A stretch of DNA of 64,000 nucleotides from Desulfovibrio litoralis DSM 11393 (GTDB taxonomy: Bacteria; Desulfobacterota; Desulfovibrionia; Desulfovibrionales; Desulfovibrionaceae): assembly GCF_900143255.1 (NCBI RefSeq), contig NZ_FRDI01000006.1, forward strand, positions 99,158-163,157, in the 5' to 3' direction. Shown piece by piece: positions 34,182 through 45,300 of this stretch. The position numbers and the translations under genes are program-made. Numbering within the stretch: position 1 is the stretch's first letter; each line of letters starts with the position of its first letter. A model generated the notes under the pieces. The model worked only from the letters and a program-made list of their open reading frames with translations. It did not search any database and was not told the origin of the DNA.

Positions 34182-35522
34182 ATGTTTAAAAATATATTTT
34201 CAGATAAAGAGCATAAAGAGGATCTTGAGTTTATGAGTGAGGTTGACGCCGCTCTTAATCGTAAGGCTCACCCTTTAACTTATATAATTTCTGTAAGTAT
34301 TCTGATCTTTTTTATTGTTTTGATTTTTTGGGCGGGACATGCCCCGATTGATCAGATGACTCGTGGTATGGGAACTGTTGTTCCGTCTCAAAGAGTAGAG
34401 GAAATCAAAAACCCCGATACAAGCATGTTAAATATTCAATCTGTAAATGTAAAAGAAAACCAGATTGTTGCTCCGGGTGATGTTTTGGTTGTTTTAAGTA
34501 ACGAACAGGCAAAAAGTGTTGTGGAAGATGCTTTAAATAAAAAAGCTGAACACACAGCCGCTTTAATACGCCTTGAAGCAGAATATAACGATACTGAACC
34601 AGTATTTCCGCAAGAATTGATAGACGTAAACCCGGTTTTGGTACAAGACCAAAAAGCATTGTTTTTCTCGCGTAATGCAGACAGAGAGGCAGAAGAGAGT
34701 CGCCTTAATGCCCAGCTTGATCAGAAAAAACAAGAAGTTCAAAGTGCTATGGAGCTTAAAAAGCAAAATGAAGACAGTCTTGCCAACGCTTTGCAGCGTC
34801 GTAATATCGCCGCACCATTAGTGGCAAAAGGAACTTTTCCTCGTTTACAGTTTTTAGATATAGAACAACAAGTAAACAGTTTGCGATCAGAGGTAGAAAG
34901 AGCCGCCGGGCAAATTATCAGTGCTCAACGTGGAGTCGCTGAGGTAGAAGCCCAAATTGATCAAGTAACAACACGCTTAAATTCTCAAATTCAAGAAGAA
35001 ATAGCCAAACGCCGTAGCGAGCTAAACTCTATTACGCAAATGCTTGTTGCGAGCCAAGATAGAGCCAGTCGTACAACTTTGACTGCTACTAAAAGAGCTA
35101 CGGTTAAGAGAATTTTGTTAAACTCAGGCCCTGTTCAGGGCGGTCAGGCTATTTTAGAGTTATTGCCTTTAGACGGAACTTTATTGATAGAAGCTAAAAT
35201 AGCCCCGGCTGATATTGGTTTTATCCATAAAGATCAGAAAGCTATGATTAAGTTTACCAGTTATGATTTTACTGTTTTTGGTGGGCTTGAAGCTTTGGTT
35301 GAATCTATTAGCGTTGATACGATAGAAGATAAAAAAGGTGAGATATTTTATACCGTTAAGTTAAGGACTATTGAGTCGGAATTAAAATATAAAGGCGAAC
35401 CTTTACCGATTATTCCCGGAATGCAGGCGAGCGTAGATATTATAACCGGACAAAGAACAGTGCTTTCATATCTTTTAAAACCTATTCTTAAAGCCAAAGA
35501 AGATGCTCTAAGAGAAAGATAA
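34182..35522 (+). CDS. Type I secretion membrane fusion protein (HlyD/LapC family)
   Basis: A 446-residue periplasmic adaptor: cytoplasmic N-terminus, one membrane helix (about 33-55, LTYIISVSILIFFIVLIFWA), a lipoyl-like half, a long coiled coil (about 150-300), second lipoyl half and the beta-barrel ending with the HlyD family region GMQASVDIITGQRTVLSYLLKPI. It bridges the ABC exporter encoded 90 bases upstream and an outer-membrane channel. Same strand, same probable operon. Confidence 0.93.
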   Translation: MFKNIFSDKEHKEDLEFMSEVDAALNRKAHPLTYIISVSILIFFIVLIFWAGHAPIDQMTRGMGTVVPSQRVEEIKNPDTSMLNIQSVNVKENQIVAPGDVLVVLSNEQAKSVVEDALNKKAEHTAALIRLEAEYNDTEPVFPQELIDVNPVLVQDQKALFFSRNADREAEESRLNAQLDQKKQEVQSAMELKKQNEDSLANALQRRNIAAPLVAKGTFPRLQFLDIEQQVNSLRSEVERAAGQIISAQRGVAEVEAQIDQVTTRLNSQIQEEIAKRRSELNSITQMLVASQDRASRTTLTATKRATVKRILLNSGPVQGGQAILELLPLDGTLLIEAKIAPADIGFIHKDQKAMIKFTSYDFTVFGGLEALVESISVDTIEDKKGEIFYTVKLRTIESELKYKGEPLPIIPGMQASVDIITGQRTVLSYLLKPILKAKEDALRER

Positions 35523-35677
35523 GAAGTATAAGCTTTGTTTTTATAAATGGTTGTGTTAAATTTATCTGATACAGTTTGACAATTAATCTGAACAAAGGTA
35601 TTTAACATATTATGTATATTTTTCATCAAATAAAAATTAGTTATATTTGTTTATAACTAGCTATGGATATTGGATAA

Positions 35678-36358
35678 ATGGGGCTGATACATAAAAACAA
35701 TCAAAAAGCTGTTTATAAAATATGGCTGATATTCTTTGCTTTGTTGTTTTTGCAACAAGGTTTAATCAGTATTTTATCAGCCAACTCTCCGCCTCGTTTA
35801 TTTGGAACCGTTGAATTTAAAACTGTTTTAAAAGATATGCCCAAGTGGCAGAGAGTCTTGAGTGCAGAGAAAAAAAATCCAACGTTTACAGATCAGTTTC
35901 ATACTTTATTGCCTAAAAATTTAGCAGAAAAATGGCAAACGATAGAAAAAAACTTTCCGAGTTTTTCAACGCAAGAAAAGCTAAAAGCCGTTAATATGTT
36001 TTTTAACCAATGGCCGTATCGTACTGATTCAAGCTTATTCGGACTTGAAGACTATTGGGCGACTCCTAAAGAGTTTTTAAAAAAATCAGGAGACTGTGAA
36101 GATTATGCAATAATTAAATTTTTTGCTTTAAAATACCTTGGAATCCCTGAAGAACAAATGCGGATCGTGGTTGTAAAAGATACTATTCGTAACCTCGGAC
36201 ATGGCGTTTTAGCCGTGTATATCGACGACAATATTTATATCCTTGATAACCTCTCAAATACGCCTTTATCTCACACCACAATCCGAAACTATCAACCGGC
36301 ATTTTCATTAAATTCTCAATTTCGATGGGCTCACCTTCCTGTAAAAAAGAAAAAGTAG
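35678..36358 (+). CDS. LapG-type transglutaminase-like cysteine protease
   Basis: A 226-residue BTLCP-family periplasmic protease. An N-terminal hydrophobic segment (about 14-32) serves as signal or anchor; the catalytic triad is visible as Cys in GDCEDYA (near 140), His in LGHGVLAV and Asp in IYILDN. In the Lap system such proteases cut the N-terminus of a large surface adhesin and release it from the cell; an inner-membrane c-di-GMP receptor holds the protease when the messenger is high. The secretion genes precede and a membrane HD-GYP-like receptor gene follows. Confidence 0.9.
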   Translation: MGLIHKNNQKAVYKIWLIFFALLFLQQGLISILSANSPPRLFGTVEFKTVLKDMPKWQRVLSAEKKNPTFTDQFHTLLPKNLAEKWQTIEKNFPSFSTQEKLKAVNMFFNQWPYRTDSSLFGLEDYWATPKEFLKKSGDCEDYAIIKFFALKYLGIPEEQMRIVVVKDTIRNLGHGVLAVYIDDNIYILDNLSNTPLSHTTIRNYQPAFSLNSQFRWAHLPVKKKK

Positions 36359-36487
36359 GCGATTGATTAAGAGTATAAAAAATGGTATAAGATTTTAACA
36401 AAATCAGTTTAAATCAAAAGGTAATCTTGTTAGTTTAACGATAAGATATTTAATATAAACAAAGAGCATTATAGCGGAGAAAGTAAA

Positions 36488-38596
36488 ATGTCAGAAAATG
36501 TTGCAGGCATGACCGTAGATAAAAAGAGTGTTAAAATGACTTCACGTCCGGGCTTGGTTTGGTTCGGAGTTATCATTATTTTAAGTATGGTGGCGGCATC
36601 TTTCGTGGCTGCTTATATCCATATCGGAAACTACAAATCTGATCAAGAAAAACAGTTAAAACAACGTGTTGTGTTGTTTACTGATGGTCGTGCATATAGT
36701 TCCGGCGATTGGATTAAGCGTATTGTTGAAGCGGCCGCAGTTTTAATTAATTCAGATACTTTCAAAATTTTTGCAGCAGAAGTTGATCAATATCAGGGTA
36801 ATATAATAGATTTATTGATTGCTACGCCTAAAGCCGATACTTCCGATTCTGATTCTAGCCAACTTTCCGGTCAACTTCCATATTTGCGTTCTTTGTTAGA
36901 TGACTTTGTAAAGCTTCAAGGTTTTAACTCTGCTCGGATTATGAACGCTAAAGCACAAATTTATCTTTCTACTGACCCTTCTGACCCCAAAAATATTGTC
37001 TTGCTTGAAAAACTGGCAGGCGAAGTTTTAAAAGACGGAAAAATGAGAATTTCGCCTATTAGAAAAGGGGAAAACGGCTTAATGGTCGATTTTCTTTTTC
37101 CCATGGTTTCCGACCAGTTTGACAACACACACCCAAAAACAGTTTCTATTTTAATTCTTACCAAAGATATGGGTTCAAAAATATCTGATTGGCTTGCCTC
37201 TTCATCTTATAGTGAAGATAAAGACATGCAGACTTTTTTGGTTCAACGTTATAATAATAGTTTTTCCTTTGTTAATGCCAAGGGTGATATCTCTGACTTA
37301 TCAAGCTCTCCGCTGACCAGTGATTCCCTCTTACCATTTGAAGTAAGACCTAACCTCTATGGGACAGACAAGGTTTATTCTTTAGGACAATTTGTCGGAG
37401 AAAAAGACGCTGCTCCTGAGTGGTGGATTGTAGCTGAGTTTAGTGAAAAAATATTTACAACTGCGATTGCTCAAACTGTTGCTACTACTTACAGTATGGC
37501 GGGGCTTTTTTCTTTAGTTGTTCTTTTTATGGGCGGAATGGCTTGGTGGTGGCTGATTGGAAGCGATCAAAAGAAGATTGCCGGACAACTCTCTGAGTTA
37601 TATAATGTTATTGAAACTCAAAAAAGATTGCTTGACGGAATAAACGCAAGTATCTCAGACCCGATATCGTTTTCTGATGCCAACGGTATTTACCGTTATG
37701 TTAACCCGGCTTTTGCCAAGGCTGTTGGACGTGAACCTCAAACGATTATTGGTCTTGATGCTGCGGCTATTTTTGGGTTTGATACGGCAAAACGCTTAAA
37801 CGTTGCTGATCATCAGGCTTTATTAACAGGCGAGGTAATAACAACTCAAGAAACTCTTTGGCTTTTATCTCAGCGTTATTATTTCCAGATTTCCAAATCG
37901 CCGTTGCGAGATGAAAATACAAGAGAAATTATTGGTATTGTTGCTGTATTTAGAGATATTACCAAATTGCTTGAAGCACAAGAACACTCAAGACGTATGG
38001 TTCAACAAACCATTGATGCTTTGGTCAGGGCGATAGAAGAGTCAGATACTTTCTTGGGCGGACATTCTCGCTTAATGGGTAGTGTGGCTTCCGTAGTCGG
38101 AAAGGCGATGAATCTTTCCGAACCTGATATGGCAACAATTGAAGCGGCCGCTAACCTTTCACAGGTTGGTAAGATGTTTGTTCCAAGAGAAATCTTGACT
38201 AAACAGGGTGCTTTAACGCCTGAAGAAAAAGCCAGAATGGAACAACACGTTGAATATGCTAAAGAAATATTAAAAGATATTGAGTTCGATTTGCCTGTTG
38301 TTGAAGCAATTTATCAAATGCACGAACGACTTGACGGAAAGGGTTATCCTCGTGGCTTAAACGGAGGAAACATAGGTATTCATGCCCGTATTTTGGCAAT
38401 TGCCAATACCTTTACGGCTATGGCAAGACCAAGATCTTATCGTTCGGCTATTCCTGTTAGTGATGTAATCTCCTTTTTAGAAGCACATCCGGAAAGCTAT
38501 GATATTAATATTGTATCGGTTCTAAAAGATATATTAAAAACACCAACCGGTGAACGTATAGCTCAGATGATGGCAACATCTAAAGTTAATTCATAA
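36488..38596 (+). CDS. Membrane PAS/HD-GYP-like receptor with degenerate active site
   Basis: A 702-residue inner-membrane protein: TM1 (about 24-46), a periplasmic domain of about 285 residues (Cache-like size), TM2 (about 335-358), a PAS domain (about 375-495) and an HD-GYP-like domain (about 510-690). The metal-binding HD dyad is replaced (AANLSQVGK where AALLHDIGK is expected) and the later ADxxDA reads ANTFTA, while HERLDGKGYP and RSYRSA remain. So hydrolysis of c-di-GMP is unlikely, but binding may persist. Coming directly after the LapG-type protease it could play the role of LapD (which uses degenerate GGDEF-EAL domains) and sequester the protease; this is inference. GGAG lies 8 bases before the ATG. 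A terminator follows. Confidence 0.85.
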   Translation: MSENVAGMTVDKKSVKMTSRPGLVWFGVIIILSMVAASFVAAYIHIGNYKSDQEKQLKQRVVLFTDGRAYSSGDWIKRIVEAAAVLINSDTFKIFAAEVDQYQGNIIDLLIATPKADTSDSDSSQLSGQLPYLRSLLDDFVKLQGFNSARIMNAKAQIYLSTDPSDPKNIVLLEKLAGEVLKDGKMRISPIRKGENGLMVDFLFPMVSDQFDNTHPKTVSILILTKDMGSKISDWLASSSYSEDKDMQTFLVQRYNNSFSFVNAKGDISDLSSSPLTSDSLLPFEVRPNLYGTDKVYSLGQFVGEKDAAPEWWIVAEFSEKIFTTAIAQTVATTYSMAGLFSLVVLFMGGMAWWWLIGSDQKKIAGQLSELYNVIETQKRLLDGINASISDPISFSDANGIYRYVNPAFAKAVGREPQTIIGLDAAAIFGFDTAKRLNVADHQALLTGEVITTQETLWLLSQRYYFQISKSPLRDENTREIIGIVAVFRDITKLLEAQEHSRRMVQQTIDALVRAIEESDTFLGGHSRLMGSVASVVGKAMNLSEPDMATIEAAANLSQVGKMFVPREILTKQGALTPEEKARMEQHVEYAKEILKDIEFDLPVVEAIYQMHERLDGKGYPRGLNGGNIGIHARILAIANTFTAMARPRSYRSAIPVSDVISFLEAHPESYDINIVSVLKDILKTPTGERIAQMMATSKVNS

Positions 38597-38617
38597 TATC
38601 GTTATAACAGCTTATAT

Positions 38618-38645
38618 TGGGGGGCAAACGCCCCTCAAATTTTTA
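38618..38645 (+). terminator. Rho-independent terminator after the HD-GYP-like gene
   Basis: Compact GC-rich hairpin (GGGGGGC, loop AAAC, GCCCCTC) followed by a short T-rich tail, about 22 bases past the stop codon. Confidence 0.75.
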
Positions 38646-38806
38646 ATTACTTTTGTTTACAATTATAACCGGTATTGTTAAAATAAAAAAACAGTCAGAT
38701 TTGGTAATTGTCAAATTTTTTTTCTTAGGTTATCTATAGTTAATTATTACAAAGAATATTCACAAATAATATTATTTGTATAAAATATGAATACTTTTAT
38801 TTTTAC

Positions 38807-38846
38807 GGTCTCTTAATTTACTCACTGCGTTGAGAGGCTTTTTGTT
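38807..38846 (+). promoter_or_regulatory. Possible leader hairpin before ftsH
   Basis: CTCTTAA and TTGAGAG can pair (one G-T) and run into GGCTTTTTG, giving an attenuator-like shape 20-60 bases before the TTG start of ftsH. The stem is short, so the call is weak. Confidence 0.25.
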
Positions 38847-38866
38847 TATGCAGGTGGAGGCATATC

Positions 38867-40846
38867 TTGAATCAAACTTCTCGTAACTTTTTCTTCTCTG
38901 TAGCTTTTCTGTTGCTAATTATTGTCTTGTTTCAAACTTTTAACCAGCCACAAGATTCACCGGATAAAATTGATTATAGTGCTTTTATAGAGAAAGTTGA
39001 ACAAAAGGATATTACCAGTGTGGTTATCCAAGGGCAAAAGCTCACAGGCGAGGGAATAGACAACAAAAAATTCCAAAGCTATGCACCTATTGACCCTAAA
39101 ATGGTAGAACGCTTTTTTGCCAATAAATTGCGTATTAAAGCAGAGCCCGTCGAAGATTCCGCTTGGTATAGCATTTTTATCTCTTGGTTGCCGATGTTGA
39201 TTTTTATCGGTATCTGGATCTATTTTATTCGCCAGATGCAGGGCGGCGGCGGAAAGGCTATGTCTTTCGGGCGTTCTCGTGCCAGACTTTTAAACCAAGA
39301 AACGCCTAAGGTTACTTTTAAAGATGTTGCCGGGGTTGATGAAGCAAAAGAAGAACTCTCTGAAGTAGTTGATTTTCTTTCAAATCCTAAAAAATATACT
39401 CGCCTTGGTGGAAGAATTCCTAAAGGTATCTTGCTTGTTGGTCCTCCGGGAACGGGTAAAACTCTTTTAGCCAGAGCCGTCGCCGGCGAGGCGGGCGTTC
39501 CTTTCTTTTCTATTTCCGGTTCTGACTTCGTAGAAATGTTTGTCGGGGTTGGGGCTTCGAGAGTTAGAGATTTATTTGTTCAAGGTAAAAAAAATGCACC
39601 TTGTATTATTTTTATAGATGAAATTGATGCGGTCGGTCGTCAGCGTGGAGCCGGTTTAGGCGGCGGACACGACGAACGTGAACAAACCTTAAACCAACTT
39701 TTGGTTGAGATGGACGGTTTTGAATCTAACGAAGGCGTTATCTTGATAGCGGCAACAAACCGCCCAGATGTTTTGGATCAAGCCTTATTGAGACCGGGAC
39801 GTTTTGACCGTCAGGTTGTTGTTCCCGTGCCTGACCTTCAAGGTCGTCTTACAATCTTCCAAGTTTACGGAAAGAAAACCAAATTGGCGAGTGATGTTGA
39901 TCTTGATATTCTTGCCAGAGGAACTCCGGGTTTTTCCGGTGCTGATATTGAAAACTTAGTAAACGAAGCTGCTTTAAATGCCGCTAAGTTAAACAAAGAT
40001 TTAGTTTATATGGACGATTTTGAAAGTGCAAAAGATAAAGTAATTATGGGTAAAGAACGTCGTAGCCTGTTTATGACAGAAGAAGAACGAAAAACTACTG
40101 CATATCACGAATCAGGACACGCACTTATCGGAAAACTTCTCCCTTACGGCGATCCTTTGCATAAAGTTACGATTATTCCTCGTGGGCGGGCTTTGGGTTT
40201 AACTATGAACCTGCCTGAACGTGATGTTTTAACCAGACGTAGAGAATATTTTGAAAACTCAATGGTAATGATTTTAGGTGGACGTGCCGCTGAATTAATA
40301 GTTTTTAACCAACTTACGACCGGAGCCTCAAACGACATTGTTCAAGTTACTAAAATGGCTAGAAAAATGGTTTGCGATTGGGGAATGAGTGATGCTATCG
40401 GTCCTGTTTTTGTGAGTGATAACGATGGTGGCGAAGTCTTTATCGGGCGTGATTGGGGACAAATGCGTCATGTTAGCGACGAAACCGCTCGTTTGATCGA
40501 CGCTGAGATTAAACGTATGATTACTGTTGCGGCTGAACAAGCTGAACGCCTTTTAAGAGAGAACAGAGACGTGCTTGATCGTATGGCTACTGCGTTGTTA
40601 GAGCGTGAAACTTTGACTTCCTCCGAAGTAGACATTATTATTAAAAACGAAGATCTTCCTCCGCTGATCTTAAATGAAGGGAAACAACCAGCTCAACCAG
40701 ATGAAAAAACTAACGATAATGACAACAATAAACCTGATACAACCCAGAAACCAGCAGAGTTTAGACTAGAAGATGCCCCTGCTGATCAAAGCACAAATTC
40801 GCAGGAAAATGTGAAAAAAACTGAAGAGAAATCTGAGGATAAGTAA
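38867..40846 (+). CDS. ftsH: ATP-dependent zinc metalloprotease FtsH
   Basis: A 659-residue membrane protease that degrades misfolded membrane and regulatory proteins. Two membrane helices (about 8-25 and 103-122) flank a periplasmic part; the AAA domain has [20 protein letters not shown] and the second region of homology; the zinc site is HESGH (about 418-422). The C-terminus is a long Asp/Asn/Lys-rich tail. The start is the TTG at 38867 with GTGGAGG 6 bases upstream; the ATG at 38848 is out of frame. folP follows 16 bases later, an arrangement common in Desulfovibrionaceae. Confidence 0.97.
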   Translation: MNQTSRNFFFSVAFLLLIIVLFQTFNQPQDSPDKIDYSAFIEKVEQKDITSVVIQGQKLTGEGIDNKKFQSYAPIDPKMVERFFANKLRIKAEPVEDSAWYSIFISWLPMLIFIGIWIYFIRQMQGGGGKAMSFGRSRARLLNQETPKVTFKDVAGVDEAKEELSEVVDFLSNPKKYTRLGGRIPKGILLVGPPGTGKTLLARAVAGEAGVPFFSISGSDFVEMFVGVGASRVRDLFVQGKKNAPCIIFIDEIDAVGRQRGAGLGGGHDEREQTLNQLLVEMDGFESNEGVILIAATNRPDVLDQALLRPGRFDRQVVVPVPDLQGRLTIFQVYGKKTKLASDVDLDILARGTPGFSGADIENLVNEAALNAAKLNKDLVYMDDFESAKDKVIMGKERRSLFMTEEERKTTAYHESGHALIGKLLPYGDPLHKVTIIPRGRALGLTMNLPERDVLTRRREYFENSMVMILGGRAAELIVFNQLTTGASNDIVQVTKMARKMVCDWGMSDAIGPVFVSDNDGGEVFIGRDWGQMRHVSDETARLIDAEIKRMITVAAEQAERLLRENRDVLDRMATALLERETLTSSEVDIIIKNEDLPPLILNEGKQPAQPDEKTNDNDNNKPDTTQKPAEFRLEDAPADQSTNSQENVKKTEEKSEDK

Positions 40847-40862
40847 AGGGCATTACAGTTTC

Positions 40863-41810
40863 ATGGAATGGTTAACAAATAAAGGTTTCAATTTATTACT
40901 TCAAGAAGGGAGATGGCATTGCCATTTCCCCTTTTTGAATTCGTCAGATTTGGATTTTGCAACAGCTCAAAAGCAACGTTGCAAGCATTTGATCATGGGC
41001 ATTGTCAACGTTACTCCGGATTCGTTTTCAGACGGCGGTTCTTATTTTGAGTTAGACAAAGCGAAAGAGCATGTCTTGGAACTTTGTGAACAAAATGTTG
41101 ATATTTTAGATATAGGGGCAGAAAGCACCAGGCCTTTTGCGACTCCCGTTTCTGTTGATGATGAAATTGAACGCCTGAAACCTCTATTAAGTTTTATTCA
41201 AGCACAAAGGCAAGACCCAGAGTCTGTGTTAAAAGATATTCCCGTTTCAATTGATACTTTTAAAGCAAAAACCGCAGAATTTGTAATCGCCTGTGATGCG
41301 GAAATTATTAATGATGTCTCAGGCGGGGTTTTTGATAGTGAAATGAAAAATGTTTTGGCGGAACAAAAACCGGCATATATTTTGGGGCATAGTCCGAAAA
41401 AACCTCAAGAGATGCAAAAACGTCCTTCATACCAAAATGTTGTGGAAGAAATATTGAGTTTTTTTGAAACACAAATGAATTTATTAGTTCAAGCCGGTCT
41501 TCCCGAAACTCATATTGCCCTTGACCCTTGTTTTGGTTTTGGAAAAAATTTAGAACATAACATAGCAATTTTTAAAGCTATTCCTAGATTTATGAGTTTA
41601 AAGCGTCCGCTTGTCGTGGGCTTGTCTCGAAAGGCAATGTTGCGTCAACTTTTAGCCCATGAAAGTTTGCATAAAGAAACAATGGATAAAGCGACTCAAA
41701 TAGCCCTTTCGCTTATTTTTGAACGTTGTGTGGGTGATGGTGTGATAATTCATAGGGTGCATAATGTGCTTGGTGCGGCTCAAGCCTTTCAGCTTAGTTC
41801 GCAGTTATAG
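40863..41810 (+). CDS. folP: Dihydropteroate synthase
   Basis: A 315-residue enzyme of folate synthesis joining p-aminobenzoate to the pterin pyrophosphate. Motifs: GIVNVTPDSFSDGG, DIGAESTRPFA, IDTFKA, IINDVSGG and LVVGLSRKAML. It has an N-terminal extension of about 45 residues before the TIM barrel, longer than E. coli FolP. Directly downstream of ftsH, likely the same transcript. Confidence 0.95.
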   Translation: MEWLTNKGFNLLLQEGRWHCHFPFLNSSDLDFATAQKQRCKHLIMGIVNVTPDSFSDGGSYFELDKAKEHVLELCEQNVDILDIGAESTRPFATPVSVDDEIERLKPLLSFIQAQRQDPESVLKDIPVSIDTFKAKTAEFVIACDAEIINDVSGGVFDSEMKNVLAEQKPAYILGHSPKKPQEMQKRPSYQNVVEEILSFFETQMNLLVQAGLPETHIALDPCFGFGKNLEHNIAIFKAIPRFMSLKRPLVVGLSRKAMLRQLLAHESLHKETMDKATQIALSLIFERCVGDGVIIHRVHNVLGAAQAFQLSSQL

Positions 41811-41918
41811 TTTATCACTAAGAACCAAGATTGACTTTTTATAAAAACAGCATAACATTTGCCTTGTCGTAAAGGGTTATGCATGTTCATTTCATTGATT
41901 TTGCTTGGAGATTTTCAG

Positions 41919-42221
41919 ATGAGTAAAGAAAAAATAAACCCCGGGGAAGAGTGTCCTTTTTGTTTAACTACTACTGCAAGGGGTTCTGTTGTTTGTTCCG
42001 CTTGTGGGGCAGCTAGACAGTATGACGTATATGGCTTTGTGGGTGGACTAATAAAGCTGGCAGGAGTTGTTGCCGTAATTTGTTTGTTGGTAGGGGCATT
42101 TGCTATTTTCTTTAGCGATAACAAAATACTTCCATTTTTAATAATGGTAGTCCCTTTAATCATTGTTACACTTTTACGTCGTAAGTTTGGCACTTATGGG
42201 TGGGTTCGCCATATGCCCTAG
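41919..42221 (+). CDS. Small zinc-ribbon membrane protein, unknown function
   Basis: A 100-residue protein with an N-terminal CPFC...CSACGA zinc ribbon (about 12-31) and two membrane helices (about 43-65 and 70-88), ending in a basic tail. Function unknown; such proteins occur beside many genes without a fixed role. The ATG at 41919 follows GGAG by 9 bases; an earlier in-frame start at 41859 would add 20 residues. A shared convergent terminator lies downstream. Confidence 0.7.
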   Translation: MSKEKINPGEECPFCLTTTARGSVVCSACGAARQYDVYGFVGGLIKLAGVVAVICLLVGAFAIFFSDNKILPFLIMVVPLIIVTLLRRKFGTYGWVRHMP

Positions 42222-42296
42222 AGCAAACTAATTTGAAGACAGCTGTCTTTCGGATTTGTGCCATTTTCTTGATTAAGTCAGACACTAATATAAAAC

Positions 42297-42336
42297 AAAA
42301 CGCCCTTTACAAAGTTTAGCTTGCTCTGGGCGTTTT
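42297..42336. terminator. Convergent terminator between the zinc-ribbon gene and purL
   Basis: Stem AAAACGCCC / GGGCGTTTT (9 bp) with a 22-base loop and A- and T-rich flanks, usable from both sides. Confidence 0.75.
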
Positions 42337-42361
42337 AATTGTATTAATTTAATTTTTTAAT

Positions 42362-45300
42362 TTACCAATTTAGCGTTTGCTTAAAGGCTTTTGCCAATTG
42401 TTCAACTTCAAGGTTAATTAAGGCGTTCATATCGCTTTTTACGATAAAGTTAGACTTTGTTACTTTACCGATTTTAGCGAAATATTGCCCTGCAAAGAGA
42501 GCTTCAAAGGCTTTGGCGTTTTCAGGTTTCACGCTTACCAAAAGGCGGCTGGCACTTTCGCTATAGAGCATTTCGCCTTTTGTCTCGCACCCCATACACG
42601 GCATAAGAGCAATATTGACATCTACGCCTAAACGTCCGCCAACAGCCATTTCTGCCAAGGCTACGCCGAGTCCTCCGTCAGAGAGGTCGTGGGCTGCTGT
42701 TACCAAGCCTTTTTGAATGGCTTGATACAAACTTTCATAACGTTGTTTTGCACTTAACAAATCAACTTCAGGTACTACGCCTTCTTTAAAGCCGAGTTCG
42801 GAAGCAACTTCAGAACCGGCAAGTTCACGTTTCGTCAGACCCAAAATATAAATAGAGTCATCAGCTTGCTTAAAGTCGCTAGTAACCGCCTTGTTTACAT
42901 CATCAATAATACCCAAGACAGAAAACAATACCGTCGGAGGAATTGATATTTTTTGTCCGCCGCCCATGTAATCGTTTTTCATTGAGTCTTTACCCGAAAC
43001 ACAAGGAACGCTAAAGCCAAGACAAAAATCTCTTAACGCCTCGTTTGCTCTTACAAGTTGGGCAAGTTTATACTGTCCGTCTGGCGTACGTTCGCTTTCA
43101 ACAGGATCACACCAACAAAAGTTATCTACGCCGGCGAGCTGATCGGGTTTTGCACCCACAGCAACAGCATTACGCACCGCTTCGTCAATAGCGTTTGCCA
43201 TCATCCAATAGCTATCATAATCGCTAAATTTTGGACAAATTCCGTTGGAAATAACCATTCCTTTTGTTTCAGCAAGCACAGGACGCACAACAGCCGCATC
43301 AGCCGGGGCATCTCTTTTTACTCCGACCAAAGGTTTAACGACGCTTCCGCCTTTTACTTCATGGTCATATTGGCGAATCATGTATTCTTTACTACAAATA
43401 TTTAAACGCCCAAGTAGATTGAGCAGTAAATCATTATGCGAAACTTTGCCCATAGTCAGACATTTTACACACATTTCGGAATCAATACTTTTTGGCTTTT
43501 CCCAAGTGGCTTTTAATTTAAGCTGTGGAACTCCGTCATGCATAAATGCCATTTGCAACTTGGCAACTTTTTTATCGTTAAATGAAACTTCAAAGTAACC
43601 GGAATCGGTAAATTCACCGAGGCTGGTTGCTTCAACGTCCATTTGTTGGGCTAATTTCAAAAATTCTTTCAGTTTAGTTTGAGGAACCGCTAAAGTCATG
43701 CGTTCTTGAGCCTCTGAAAGTAAAATCTCCCAAGGTTTGAGTCCGTCATATTTTAATGGTGCGTTTGCCAAGTTTAATTTACAGCCGCCCGTATCTCCTG
43801 CCATTTCACCTACGGAAGAGGATAAACCGCCTGCTCCGTTATCGGTTATGGCGTTATATAAGCCCATATTTCTGGCTTTTATTATAAAATCATACATTTT
43901 GCGTTGTACAATCGGGTCGCCAATTTGTACGGCGGTTGCCGGTGAACCTTCGTGAAGCTCTTCCGAAGAAAAGGTTGCACCGTGAATTCCGTCTTTGCCT
44001 ATACGTCCGCCTACCATCACAATGGCATCACCCACCAAAGCTTTTTTATAATGCCCGGGTTGTCCATTTAAAGTTTTTGGCATTATTCCGATAGTTCCAC
44101 AATAAACCAAGGGTTTTCCGAGATAACGCTCGTCAAAAACCACAGCTCCGTTTACGGTTGGAATTCCACTTTTGTTTCCGCCGTGTTCAACGCCTTCTCT
44201 TACGCCCTCCATTACTCTTCTTGGGTGTAAAAGGCGAGGAGGCAATTCACCTTTGTAAAAAGGCGAGGCGAAACAAAAAACATCAGTATTACAGATAAGC
44301 TCTGCACCCATTCCTGTTCCCATCGGGTCGCGGTTTACGCCGACAATACCGGTTAAAGCTCCACCATATGGGTCAAGAGCAGAGGGGGAGTTATGAGTTT
44401 CTACTTTAATACATAAGTCATAATCGTCGTTAAAGGCGACTACCCCTGCGTTATCTTTAAACACGGAACGACAATAATCGTTTTTCCCGAGTCTTTCTCT
44501 AATTTGTTTTGTAGTGTTTTGAATACAGCTTTTATAAAGGCTGTTAATATTGCGTTTTGTGCCGTTTTCTTTATCTTCATATTCTATAAAAGCCGAAAAG
44601 ATTTTATGTTTACAATGTTCTGACCAAGTTTGAGCTAAAACTTCAATTTCGGCATCAGTTGGATCAAGAGGCAGTCTGTCGTTTTTGCGTTGTTCTTTTA
44701 CTTCGGGGTTGGCGTAATATGCTTTAATCGCTTTTAATTCTTCTAAAGAAAGAGCCAACGTATTGCTACGACTAAAGTTCATTAATTCCGCATCATTCAT
44801 TTTTGAAAATTCAATAGTAACAACTTCGTCGCTGGGGTTGCCTGTTACTTGTGCGGCTTTTGCTTCAAAACCGGGGGTTTTATTCCATTCTTCTTTGCTT
44901 TTTAGGGAATAACGCTGAATTAATTCGTTGCAAAAAAGTTTTTCTGCGATTTTTTGAATTTCTTCTTTGGTTATTTTATGTTCCGGTGTTGAAAAAAAGT
45001 GATATTGATTTGAGGCATAAACCTGTATTTTATTGCGTGGAACGCCTAAAACCATAGCGAGGGTTTCTTTTGCAGTACGCCCTTCGTTATCGGTTACTCC
45101 GGGGCGAAATCCGACTTCAAGCACCCAATCGGCATCATAATTATAAGGTTTTAAAGAAGCCTCTTGTAAAACAGTATCATGTAACATAGCTTCTTTTTTG
45201 ATCTTTTCCGCTACGTTATTTTCAACGCCTTCGATAGTATAAACTTTTACCAAGCGTGCATCTTTTATTTTTATACCAAGAGCTTTATCAACAGATAAAG

